Assembly (NCBI GenBank): GCA_020352215.1
Contig: CP070675.1
Coordinates: 5,757,964-5,821,040 of the forward strand
Length of the DNA: 63,077 nucleotides
Source: Phycisphaerales bacterium
Lineage (GTDB): Bacteria > Planctomycetota > Phycisphaerae > Sedimentisphaerales > Anaerobacaceae
Direction of reading: 5' to 3'
Position 1 is the stretch's first letter; every line of letters starts with the position of its first letter. This document shows positions 53,944 to 61,968 of this stretch, one piece after another. The notes under the pieces are model-generated. The model saw nothing but the letters and a program-made list of their open reading frames with translations, did no database searches and was not told the DNA's origin. Both the position numbers and the translations under genes were made by a program.

Positions 53944-54813
53944 AGCTCTTGTCGCGATAGCGACGCGGTCGTTATTGTGGGAGTCCTTCTCGATTTTGAG
54001 TTCGGCGAAAGCCCCGGATTGATCGAGCAGCTCTCTGACGGCCGGCCCTTGCGAATAGCCTATTTCCAACATCAGTACGGCATCGGGCTTGAGAAACTGA
54101 TCCACCTTTTCGACAATCCTGCGGTAGAGGTCAAGCCCATCGGCCCCCGCAAATAGGGCCAATCTCGGCTCGTAGTCTCTCACGTTTTTATCAAGTGCTT
54201 CAAGCTCATCTGCGCTCACATAAGGCGGATTGCACACAATCAAATCAAATTTGTCGGTGTCCGATTCAAGCACGAGCGGATCAAACAAGTCGCCACATAG
54301 CAGATCAATCCTGTTGTGAAGCTGGTGCTTCGCGACGTTCTCCGCAGCAACAGCGAGTGCTGCCTCGGACATATCGGTCGCGACGATTCTCGCATCAGGA
54401 TGGTTCCTCGCTATTGCCACGGCAACACAGCCGCAACCAGTGCACAAGTCGCATACCAGCCGCTTACCGATGCGGGTCCGCAAGAACTCGACGGCTCTTT
54501 GGACGAGCAATTCGGTCTCGGGCCGAGGGATCATGCAATCGGGTGTCACCTTCAGCGCCAGAGAGTAGAATTCAGTTTCACCGGCCAGATAGGCCACAGG
54601 CTCGTGTTGACCTGCTCGCTTGACCAGCTCGTGCAGTCGGTCCAATTGTCCAGGCTCAACAACTGTGTTGAATTTCGCATATAGCTCGATACGCGCCATG
54701 CTGAGCACGTGGCCAAGGAGCAGTTCGGCGCTTAGACGGGGCGAATCAACACCTTTATCTGCCAGGTATTTGGTGACCCAGCTCAGAAGCTTCTGTATTG
54801 TCCACGTATCCAT
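53935..54813 (-). CDS. prmC: PrmC, release factor glutamine methyltransferase
   Basis: 292 residues from the ATG at 54813 (MDTWTIQKLLSWVTKYLADKG). The upstream frame overlaps the PIG-L gene and is Arg/Ser rich, so it is rejected. N-terminal helical domain with LLGHVLSMARIELYAKF, SAM site VCDLCTGCGCVAVAIA, catalytic NPPY in LIVCNPPYVSADE and IPRPETELLVQRA. Methylates the GGQ glutamine of RF1/RF2. Usually follows prfA, which is not here. 43 bases after the PIG-L gene on the same strand. Confidence 0.95.
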   Translation of the reverse strand: MDTWTIQKLLSWVTKYLADKGVDSPRLSAELLLGHVLSMARIELYAKFNTVVEPGQLDRLHELVKRAGQHEPVAYLAGETEFYSLALKVTPDCMIPRPETELLVQRAVEFLRTRIGKRLVCDLCTGCGCVAVAIARNHPDARIVATDMSEAALAVAAENVAKHQLHNRIDLLCGDLFDPLVLESDTDKFDLIVCNPPYVSADELEALDKNVRDYEPRLALFAGADGLDLYRRIVEKVDQFLKPDAVLMLEIGYSQGPAVRELLDQSGAFAELKIEKDSHNNDRVAIATRASI

Positions 54814-54856
54814 ACCGATGTAGCGGCCTCTGGCGACAGAGCGTCGGCCCGGCGCT

Positions 54857-55834
54857 TTAGCGATCGAAGAACGGGAACAGCTTCTTGAGCTCAGCGGCCG
54901 AAGGGCGTCGACCGTATTCGCAGACCTCGAACGCCTCGGCGTAGCGTACCTTTTTGCCTTCGCGTTCACCATAGAGCTCGATCAGCTTCTCGCGATATCT
55001 GTTGGCGGTCGCCTCAAACCGACGGCGAAATCGCTCACGTACTCGTTGGCGAGCCGCCGCCCGCTCCTGCTCGTTCTTGGGGATCAGCCCTTCGTGCCCT
55101 GAGACGCCACCCTCGACAAACTGCGATTCGATGACAGCAACAGCATTCAGCTTCTGCTCGATCACGGGGTCGATCGCAACGACCACATCGGGATCAAAAG
55201 GGTTAGGTTTCTGAAAGCGGTCCGAGGAATACAGAAAGACCGGGTTGGTCTTCAGGTGCGGCACGTCTGGGCAAATGAACGGACAGATGACCATATATGC
55301 CGCATCCTGAACGAGAACCCCCGTATACCTGTGGTCCGGATGGTAGTCGTTCGGGCGGTGCGTTATCACGATGTCAGCATTCCACCGTCGGATCAGCCTA
55401 ACGAACGTCTTTCGGTTCTCCAGGGTCGGCATCAGTTCGCCGTCGTGGATGTCCAGGACCTCGGTAGCGATGCCCAGAATCCTTGCCGCCTCCTCGACCT
55501 CTGCCGTCCGTCGCTTGGCCAGCGGTCCACCGGCGATCTTCCAGTGCCCGATATCCCCGTTAGTAGTAGAAACGAATTTGACTTGGTGTCCCTTTTTGGC
55601 CCACATGGCCCCAGAGCCCCCGGCCCTGATCTCGCAGTCGTCGGGATGTGCGCCGAATACAATGATGTTTAGCTGACCGGCTTTCTTAGGCTTGGCGAAA
55701 CGGGCGCTCTCGCTGCCAAGTGGGGACTGTGACAAATCTTGATTGGCGGCCTGAGCCGGTTCATATACAAGAGCCGCCGTCAACAGCAGAACCGCCAAGC
55801 CCAGGCTGATAGAGGAAGAGATAATCGTCTTCAT
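54857..55834 (-). CDS. Secreted PIG-L/LmbE family deacetylase
   Basis: 325 residues, AGGAGG before the ATG, signal peptide (residues 1-29, PAQA-A). Zinc site: IVFGAHPDDCEIRAGGSGAMW (His-Pro-Asp-Asp) and the second His in HRPNDYHPDHRYTG. Family members deacetylate N-acetylglucosaminyl groups; exported planctomycete versions are likely to act on amino-sugar polymers or small glycosides. A promoter and a leader hairpin lie upstream. Confidence 0.92.
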   Translation of the reverse strand: MKTIISSSISLGLAVLLLTAALVYEPAQAANQDLSQSPLGSESARFAKPKKAGQLNIIVFGAHPDDCEIRAGGSGAMWAKKGHQVKFVSTTNGDIGHWKIAGGPLAKRRTAEVEEAARILGIATEVLDIHDGELMPTLENRKTFVRLIRRWNADIVITHRPNDYHPDHRYTGVLVQDAAYMVICPFICPDVPHLKTNPVFLYSSDRFQKPNPFDPDVVVAIDPVIEQKLNAVAVIESQFVEGGVSGHEGLIPKNEQERAAARQRVRERFRRRFEATANRYREKLIELYGEREGKKVRYAEAFEVCEYGRRPSAAELKKLFPFFDR

Positions 55835-55866
55835 GATTTGCCTCCTAAAAAGGGACCACGGCGATG

Positions 55867-55907
55867 GCCTATCTGCCCTGCATTCGCAGGGACATAAACA
55901 GATAGGC
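55867..55907 (-). promoter_or_regulatory. Nested hairpin in the leader of the PIG-L gene
   Basis: Outer arms GCCTATCTG (55867-55875) and CAGATAGGC (55899-55907) enclose a second stem CCCTG/CAGGG (55876-55880 and 55887-55891) with a six-base loop. All pairs are perfect. It lies about 30 bases before the PIG-L start codon and after the predicted promoter, so it would be in the mRNA leader; asnS read-through would also meet it. Confidence 0.5.
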
Positions 55908-55920
55908 AGAATTGATTTAC

Positions 55921-55949
55921 GCTGTACAAGAAATCGCCTGTGGTGTCAA
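55921..55949 (-). promoter_or_regulatory. Candidate sigma-70 promoter for the PIG-L gene
   Basis: On the minus strand a consensus TTGACA (55949-55944) is followed after 17 bases by TACAGC (55926-55921), a weak -10. It is located between the asnS stop and the PIG-L gene. Confidence 0.42.
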
Positions 55950-55969
55950 TCAAAAATGAGGCGCTCACG

Positions 55970-57481
55970 CTATATGTAGACCTTGTCCATCATTCTCGGA
56001 AAAGGAATACATTGTCGGATGTGTTTCTCCCCGGTGATCCACGCCACGGTTCGTTCGACACCGAGCCCGAAACCGCCGTGTGGCACCGACCCATATTTGC
56101 GCAGATCCAGGTACCATTCGTAGGTCTCGGGGTTCAGGCCCTGATCTTTGATTCTCTCGAGCAGCCGGTCGTAATCGTCTTCTCTGACCGAGCCACCGAT
56201 GATTTCACCGAATCCGGCCGGGGCGAGCAGATCGAAGTTCAACACGACTTTTTCATTTTCCGTATCGGTCTTCATGTAGAAGGCCTTGGCCTGCTTGGGA
56301 TAGTGCGTGACGAAGACAGGCTTGTCGTGCATCTGTGAAATGATTGTTTCGTCTGAGCCGCCCAGGTCCTCGCCCCATTGAAATTCGGCGGCCAGTTGGG
56401 CATGCTTGGGGTTGTTCTCAATCCTTGTATTCACCTCGGCAAGGGCCCCGCGCAGCTCGATCAGCTCGGCCGCGATCTTGTCCTTTTTCCATTGCTTAAG
56501 CTGGCCTGCCTGTTGTTCGGCCTCGAACTCCGCAATCTTGTCCTCTAACTGCTGCCTCTCGTCTTGCAGTTGTCGTAGTTGTTCAGCCTGAAAAACTTTG
56601 GCTTTTTCGCCTCTCAAGATGCTGCCGACCTCGGTGTAGGTTAGTCGATAGAACGGCGGTTTGATCGTCTCAAGTGTTGTTGTGTCCGCACCTATAGTAT
56701 CGAGATCGCTTCTGTTGTTGATCAGGACCTGAGAAACTATGAAGGACACGAAATTCTCAGCCAGTTCAAGCAATCCGTCAAGGTCGGTAAATGCCACCTC
56801 CGGTTCCACCATCCAGAATTCGGTAAGGTGTCGGCGGGTCTTACTTTTCTCGGCTCTGAAGGTGGGCCCGAAACAGTAGACCTTGCCGTAGCTCATTGCC
56901 GCTGATTCAACATACAACTGCCCGGTCTGGGTCAGGTGCAGCGGGGTGCCGAAATAGTCTACTTCGAAAAGCGACTGCTGGTCTTCCCCGACTATAGTTG
57001 TGAAGATCGGTGTATCGATAAGGACAAAGCCGTTGTCGTTGAAGAAACGCCGGATTGCGTCGACGATCGTGTGGCGGACCCTACCTATGCACCATTGACG
57101 TTGCGAACGCAGGTGCAGGTGGCGGTGCTTCAGCAGAAAATCCACGCCGTGTGATTTCGGCGTGATGGGGTAGCCGTCTGAGGCCGAGACTATTTGAGCG
57201 TTGGTTACCGCCAGTTCGTATCCGCCGACACTTCTCTCGTCGGCGCGGACCGTGCCGGTCACGGTCAAAGAGGATTCCTGGCCGAGATGCCTGAGCTCGC
57301 CGAACAGCTCGTCAGGCACTTTGCCCTTTTCGACGACGCACTGGCACAGCCCGGTGCCGTCCCGAATAATCAGAAATTGAATCTTGCCGCTTCCTCGGCT
57401 GTTATACAACCAGCCAGCAAGCGCAACTTCTTTGCCATCGTATTCTTGGAGTGAATTGACAGCGACATGTGTGTTGTTCAT
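55970..57481 (-). CDS. asnS: Asparaginyl-tRNA synthetase with coiled-coil insertion
   Basis: 503 residues. OB-fold anticodon domain (VALAGWLYNSRGSGKIQFLIIRDG), class IIb catalytic core with motif 2 FRAEKSKTRRHLTEFWMVEPE (208-228) and motif 3 GFGLGVERTVAW (480-491). Between TYTEVGSILR (ends 300) and AEFQWGEDLGG (starts ~375) lies a charged, heptad-like insert of about 70 residues (QLRQLQDERQQLEDKIAEFE, AGQLKQWKKDKIAAELIELR) where most bacterial AsnRS have about 15; this explains the length above the usual ~465. Otherwise intact. Confidence 0.94.
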   Translation of the reverse strand: MNNTHVAVNSLQEYDGKEVALAGWLYNSRGSGKIQFLIIRDGTGLCQCVVEKGKVPDELFGELRHLGQESSLTVTGTVRADERSVGGYELAVTNAQIVSASDGYPITPKSHGVDFLLKHRHLHLRSQRQWCIGRVRHTIVDAIRRFFNDNGFVLIDTPIFTTIVGEDQQSLFEVDYFGTPLHLTQTGQLYVESAAMSYGKVYCFGPTFRAEKSKTRRHLTEFWMVEPEVAFTDLDGLLELAENFVSFIVSQVLINNRSDLDTIGADTTTLETIKPPFYRLTYTEVGSILRGEKAKVFQAEQLRQLQDERQQLEDKIAEFEAEQQAGQLKQWKKDKIAAELIELRGALAEVNTRIENNPKHAQLAAEFQWGEDLGGSDETIISQMHDKPVFVTHYPKQAKAFYMKTDTENEKVVLNFDLLAPAGFGEIIGGSVREDDYDRLLERIKDQGLNPETYEWYLDLRKYGSVPHGGFGLGVERTVAWITGEKHIRQCIPFPRMMDKVYI

Positions 57482-57546
57482 AGTTGTGCAATCCTCATTC
57501 CATCAATAGCTCAACCACGTGTGTTCGCACGGCTCGACTACCTGGG

Positions 57547-57711
57547 TCAGATATCTATCACTTCACCATACAGTGAGAAACGCTTGCCATGGTTTTCGTA
57601 GTCCGACTGTTTGCGCGTTACAGTCTCGATAGGGGCATCCGGCGGCACTGTGGCCTTTATTGCATCCAGGCTTGCCAGCTGGCTGCTGTGTTCGAGTTCG
57701 TATCGTCTCAT
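57547..57711 (-). CDS. Small hypothetical protein (54 residues)
   Basis: Minus-strand frame MRRYELEHSSQLASLDAIKA ... RFSLYGEVIDI with G/C-rich third codon positions like real genes here. The composition is balanced and acidic/basic as in a folded small protein. The frame is open further upstream (with a CxxC, CVTCRRDS) back to a stop near 57788 but has only a CTG start there, so the true N-terminus is uncertain. It lies between glyS and asnS on the same strand and may be co-transcribed. No family recognised. Confidence 0.45.
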   Translation of the reverse strand: MRRYELEHSSQLASLDAIKATVPPDAPIETVTRKQSDYENHGKRFSLYGEVIDI

Positions 57712-57886
57712 TGCGACCAAGAGCCTTGAGTCTCTTCGGCAAGTAACACATCTTACCTGCGTTTCCTCTCCAGTCAGATGACGCCCGCGCCTTCAGCCAA
57801 ACTTGCACACAATTACTTATACCAGGGCGTTAAAACCGCGCGCCGGGCCCTTTTCTTGGCTCTCAAATCTCGACGCTTTGCGCTTG

Positions 57887-59365
57887 CTACATATCCAGCG
57901 TGTCCCGAAAGTGATTGACCAACTGGCCGGTTGAGACCCTTATCTGTTCCATTGAATCACGGTCGCGGACGGTGACGGTGTTGTCCTCTAAGGTCTGCCC
58001 GTCAACGGTGACACAGAAAGGAGTACCTGCTTCATCCTGTCGGCGGTAGCGTCGGCCGACCGCACCCTTCTCATCATAGAAACAATGGAAGTACTTCTTT
58101 AGGTCGTTGCAGATGTTCCTCGCTATATCCGGCATGCCCTCTTTCCTGACCAGTGGAAAGACGGCAACCTTTACCGGCGCAAGGGCGTGGTGGAATCGCA
58201 GCAGATTTCTTGTTTCGCCGCGGACTTCCTCCTCGTCATACGCATCAACCAAAAAGGCCAGCGCACTCCTGTCGATGCCGGCACTCGGCTCGATGACATA
58301 GGGGACATAGCGCTGCTTCTTTTCGTCGTCGAAGTAAGATAGCGGGCCTTTCTGATATTCCTCGGCCTCGTCGGATAGTTCTATGCTGGTCATGTCGCCC
58401 TTGCGTTCGTACCATTTGTTGAGGGTCCTCATACCTCGCTGGTGCTGGCGGAGGTCAAAATCGGTGCGGTTGGCGATGCCCTCGAGCTCTTGCCAATCGC
58501 CGCTTCCGAAGGGGAACTTGTATTCCACGTCGACGCAGGCCTTGGCATAGTGCGCCAGCTCGTCCGGGTCGTGGTCGCGGAAGTGCAGATTCTCTTTCTT
58601 TATCCCCAGGTCCGTGTACCAATTGAATCGAGCCTCTTTCCAGTGCTCGTACCATTGCTCGTCGGTTCCGGGCTCGCAGAAGAACTCAAGCTCAGCCTGC
58701 TCGAACTCGCGGGTCCGGAAGATAAATGCCTTGGTTGTTACCTCATTGCGAAAGCTCTTGCCGATCTGCGCGATGCCGAATGGTATCTTGACTCTGGTCG
58801 TGTCGAGAACGTTCCGGAAATTAGCGAAGATACCCTGAGCGGTCTCGGGCCGCAGGTGCATCGTCATTGAATCGTCAACATTTGCACCCATTTGCGTCTC
58901 GAACATCAGCTTGAACGGCATCGGTTCGGTAAACTGGCCGACCACACCGCAATTGGGGCATAACTTGTTGCTCAGGTCATATCCTTTTGCCTGGGCGGCA
59001 TCGATTGAGACGTGCTCGGTGTGCTCGTCAGCGTGCTCGGTCTCTTTCTCCTGGAGGTGGTCGACGCGGGTCCTGGTATTGCACTTCTTACACTCCGCGA
59101 TAAGGTCTGCAAACTTGTCCGCATGGCCGGAGGCCTTCCATACCAATGGGTGCATCAGGATGCTGCAGTCGAGCCCGACTACGTCATCTCGTGTCTGCAC
59201 GACACTTTTCCACCAGGCCTTCTTGACATTGTTCTTCAGTTCTACGCCGAGCGGCCCGTAGTCATAGCAGCTCGCCAGCCCGCCGTAGATTTCACTGGAC
59301 TGAAAAATAAACCCCCTTCGTTTACATAGCGATACGATGTCGTCAAGTTTCGTAATTCTAGCCAT
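57887..59365 (-). CDS. glyS: Glycyl-tRNA synthetase (single-chain class II type)
   Basis: 492 residues of the homodimeric (archaeal/eukaryotic-like, also found in Gram-positives and many others) GlyRS. LCKRRGFIFQSSEIYGGLASCYDYGPLGVELKNN at the N-terminus, the zinc-ribbon-like CKKCNTRT ... CPNCGV insertion, LRPETAQGIFANFRNVL, KIPFGIAQIGKSFRNEVTTKAFIFRTREFEQAE (motif 2), AFLVDAYDEEEV and the C-terminal anticodon domain (APVKVAVFPLV). Full length. A promoter is predicted upstream. Confidence 0.95.
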   Translation of the reverse strand: MARITKLDDIVSLCKRRGFIFQSSEIYGGLASCYDYGPLGVELKNNVKKAWWKSVVQTRDDVVGLDCSILMHPLVWKASGHADKFADLIAECKKCNTRTRVDHLQEKETEHADEHTEHVSIDAAQAKGYDLSNKLCPNCGVVGQFTEPMPFKLMFETQMGANVDDSMTMHLRPETAQGIFANFRNVLDTTRVKIPFGIAQIGKSFRNEVTTKAFIFRTREFEQAELEFFCEPGTDEQWYEHWKEARFNWYTDLGIKKENLHFRDHDPDELAHYAKACVDVEYKFPFGSGDWQELEGIANRTDFDLRQHQRGMRTLNKWYERKGDMTSIELSDEAEEYQKGPLSYFDDEKKQRYVPYVIEPSAGIDRSALAFLVDAYDEEEVRGETRNLLRFHHALAPVKVAVFPLVRKEGMPDIARNICNDLKKYFHCFYDEKGAVGRRYRRQDEAGTPFCVTVDGQTLEDNTVTVRDRDSMEQIRVSTGQLVNHFRDTLDM

Positions 59366-59395
59366 ACCTTGTCTCCGTAATATCTGACGGGGCCT

Positions 59396-59423
59396 ATTAT
59401 AAGGTCAAACAGCTCGATTACAA
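59396..59423 (-). promoter_or_regulatory. Sigma-70-type promoter for glyS
   Basis: On the minus strand, TTGTAA (59423-59418), 16-base spacer, then TATAAT (59401-59396). The start codon of glyS is about 30 bases further on. Confidence 0.6.
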
Positions 59424-59557
59424 GGACAGGCAGTGTCATCTTGCGGCGTACCCCTTGCGAAGGCCGAATCATATTGTGCCTCATCTGCCTTTGTAGGATG
59501 CTGTGGATCAGCGAAAGTCTAGGCTGCGCGGATTGTCTTAACGCCGACAACGAATGC

Positions 59558-60058
59558 TCATGGCCCTGCTATTTCTTGAACTTGGTAGCTCATGTCATCG
59601 AGCTCCAGCAGGACAACGTGGGCCGAGCCGGTTAGCCAATCAGTACATTCACCGGGATTGATAATAAGAGTCTTGCCCACCTGGCGGATGTACTGCTCAT
59701 GGGTGTGGCCGTATATAAGCAGGTCATACATCTGACTCTTGGCGATTGCATCCACATTATGGTGAGTATGAGTCATGTAGATTCTCTTTCCCCCGAGATC
59801 GCCCTTGTAGCAGTACTCGTGGATCTCGCCGCCAAAGTCCTCTATCACAGACTTCAGAGACAGCTTCTCGCCTTCGTTGTTGCCGAAGACCGCAATGAAC
59901 TTGGCTGTTTTGAGATCGGCAAATGCTTTGGCCGTGAACGGAGATACGATATCGCCCCCGTGCAGAACATACTCCACGCCGCGCTCGTTGAACAGCTCTA
60001 CAGCCCGCAGCACGTTTCGGTGGTCATCATGGGTGTCGGAGATAATGCCGACCTGCAT
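59558..60058 (-). CDS. YfcE/MJ0936-type metallophosphodiesterase
   Basis: 166 residues from the ATG at 60058 (GGAGAA upstream); the frame upstream has no family similarity. Calcineurin-like metallophosphoesterase: MQVGIISDTHDDHRNV (Asp/His), VEYVLHGGDIVSPF (Asp), AVFGNNEGEK (Asn), RIYMTHTHH and LIYGHTHEQYI (His). Small stand-alone phosphodiesterase acting on cyclic or bis-phosphodiesters in vitro; physiological substrate generally unknown. Confidence 0.93.
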   Translation of the reverse strand: MQVGIISDTHDDHRNVLRAVELFNERGVEYVLHGGDIVSPFTAKAFADLKTAKFIAVFGNNEGEKLSLKSVIEDFGGEIHEYCYKGDLGGKRIYMTHTHHNVDAIAKSQMYDLLIYGHTHEQYIRQVGKTLIINPGECTDWLTGSAHVVLLELDDMSYQVQEIAGP

Positions 60059-60526
60059 GCCAAGTATTCTCCATCGAGGACCGTTAGTCCCACAACAATT
60101 TGATTCAATCCTTCTTGAGAAGCTCACCTGCAATGGTACCAGAACCGCAATGTGCAGGCAAGCCTTCCGTCGGTATGCCTTGAAGGTCCCGCATATGCCT
60201 GCGGTTGGGGCCCCGGAAAATGGCGTAAACGATTCCTCAGAGGTCTCCCTGGCAGCTATAATGTGATGCGGCATACTCCATACCAGAGACTTGCCTATGA
60301 CCATCGGAGAATCACGTCGTGCCATGGCCCCGGCAAGCGGTCCGAAGGCAGGATCGCTAACGGCACTGTGTTCACTTGGCTTCGTAGCGATTGCGATTTG
60401 GTCAGCAACCGAGTGTCGGCAATTCTGGACTCATCGTGTCCGGCCGTAAGAACCGAATCAAGCAAAATGGAAGTCTCTGGTACGGGTAGGCACAGGAAGT
60501 AGAAACCGACTTTAGGAAGAGAGCCG
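60059..60526. other. Divergent intergenic region without recognised gene
   Basis: 468 bases between the phosphodiesterase and the membrane-protein gene. Short frames on both strands are Arg/Ser/Pro rich with no ribosome site. No terminator or repeat was found. Confidence 0.45.
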
Positions 60527-61117
60527 ATGGACTTGACGGCATCGCCGGCATTTTGGGTCTATTTGTATCCATTGTCAATCGCCTCGTTCGTTGTGAGCGT
60601 TGCAGCAATAGTCATTGCCAGAGTCATACAGACTCGGTTCGTAATGGCAGCGGCCTTCGTAGCCATGTACACTGGCGTTTTCGCACTTGCCTTTTCGCTG
60701 AGTGAGGCGTTGGAAGTGACAGATCAAGGGCTGGTACTAATGCCCGTTATCTTGGTTCTTTCGGTTGCAGTGAGTGTCGTTGCGAATAAGCTGGTCAAGT
60801 TCTACTTCTTGTCAGGACTCATCTCGACATTGGCTATAGGAGGTATCTGCACCGTGATCTCACTGCCCTTCTCAGATCACTTGGGAACTACGATCGACCA
60901 CATTCCTATTTGTTCGGCCCGCATTCTCAATGATAGCTCTTCCTGGTTGCGTTTTGCCGACGGCGATGTCCTGGAATGTCAGAACAAGAGACGCCGGAAA
61001 GAAGATGGGCTAATGGTTTGGACGAAAGTGGCTCTGTGCCAACAAGCGAACGGGAAATTGCCTGGCTCATCCGCTGGCATGGCGGGATCGGTCCGAATGC
61101 TGGCAAGCCGAAGCTGA
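60527..61117 (+). CDS. Hypothetical membrane protein
   Basis: 196 residues; AGGAAGAG lies upstream of the ATG. About four transmembrane helices in the first ~115 residues (FWVYLYPLSIASFVVSVAAIVIA, FVMAAAFVAMYTGVFALAF, LVLMPVILVLSVAVSVVA, FYFLSGLISTLAIGGICTVISL). The ~80-residue tail after DHLG is less regular and its composition shifts after LECQNKRRR, so a frameshift near 60980 is possible. No family recognised. A degenerate tRNA lies about 50 bases downstream. Confidence 0.6.
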   Translation: MDLTASPAFWVYLYPLSIASFVVSVAAIVIARVIQTRFVMAAAFVAMYTGVFALAFSLSEALEVTDQGLVLMPVILVLSVAVSVVANKLVKFYFLSGLISTLAIGGICTVISLPFSDHLGTTIDHIPICSARILNDSSSWLRFADGDVLECQNKRRRKEDGLMVWTKVALCQQANGKLPGSSAGMAGSVRMLASRS

Positions 61118-61968
61118 CCCTGACACAAACTCATCCCACAAAAACACTTCCGAAAGGTTCAGATGAAGTGGGGCCAATGGGATTCAAACCCACGACCTGT
61201 TGCATGCCATGCGAGCGGTCTCCCTACTGGGCTGTGGCCCAGACGCACATTGATGCCGCAGAAGGATCCTTGTCCCCTTCTTTTGTAAGCGACGACCTTG
61301 GGCTCACGTTCTTTCTCCGTGTTCTTCTCGGACCCGTGCCCGGTTTCTTGCTCCAAAAATACTCCTTACCAGTGACTTCAGACAACGAATTCTCTATGTA
61401 AACCCTTTATAAACAAGGACGTATGATGTCACGGCCCGCCCTTGGGTTTTTCTCGATTACGAGAAGTTTCTTCTTGTGCCCCTTTCTTGATTTTGGTAAT
61501 ATCGCTGTGGTGCCAGGTTGTGTCCCCTGTGAGCGTGGCCTTGTCTTTCTGAAAGGACGGTCCGATGCCGTGTTAGGGACGCGCATGAGGCACTTGGTAG
61601 GAGCCATGAAGGGCCGAAGTTGGTCAGAAGAGGTTTGCGGACAGAGACCGGCATCGTGCGGTAACCTACGTTGAGAGAGGGGATTGTCCGGAGGGGCAAT
61701 GCTTTTGGCAGGATGGTTGACGCTATGGGGGCGGAGAATTCGGCAGGGAGATCTGTGCGGAGTGAGGTGGAGTGTAGCCCTTCATCTTGTCATGTCACGG
61801 AACCCCCGTTACACAATAAGCGAGAGCCTTCTTAGTAAACTCACGGAGACCGCCTATGATTCGTCCAGGATGGATATCCGTTACAGATATTCGACCGACG
61901 TTCTCCAAAGATCACGTGTCCATATAAGGTAGCTGCCAGTCTGAATAATGGCGACATTTTGAAAGGGT
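61118..61968. other. Intergenic region with tRNA relic, upstream of hydrogenase genes
   Basis: 851 bases. It contains the tRNA-Ala relic at 61169-61241 and a GAAAGG-type site directly before the hydrogenase start. Plus-strand frames starting at 61423 and 61684 and minus-strand frames crossing the relic have poor composition and no good ribosome sites. No promoter could be assigned with confidence. Confidence 0.45.
61169..61241 (-). pseudogene. Degenerate tRNA-Ala(GGC)
   Basis: Reading the minus strand: acceptor arm TGGGCCA against TGGCCCC (six of seven pairs), loop-region AGTAGGGA, D-stem GCCC/GACC with two mismatches, anticodon loop ATGGCAT (anticodon GGC, Ala) on a stem CTCGC/GCAAC with two mismatches, intact T-stem GTGGG/CCCAT and T-loop TTTGAAT (normally TTC at its start), discriminator A. 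Order, spacing and identity elements are those of tRNA-Ala, but the D and anticodon stems are broken, so it is probably a relic and not functional. CCA is not encoded. Confidence 0.72.

Noticed and set aside
61159..61356. Minus-strand 65-codon frame ending GRGFESHWPHFI
   Set aside because: The end is the translation of the tRNA T-arm (GFESH pattern), a well-known artefact.
61684..61932. Plus-strand 82-codon frame before the hydrogenase
   Set aside because: Despite GGAGGGG near its start, composition is irregular and no family resemblance is seen; left as intergenic.
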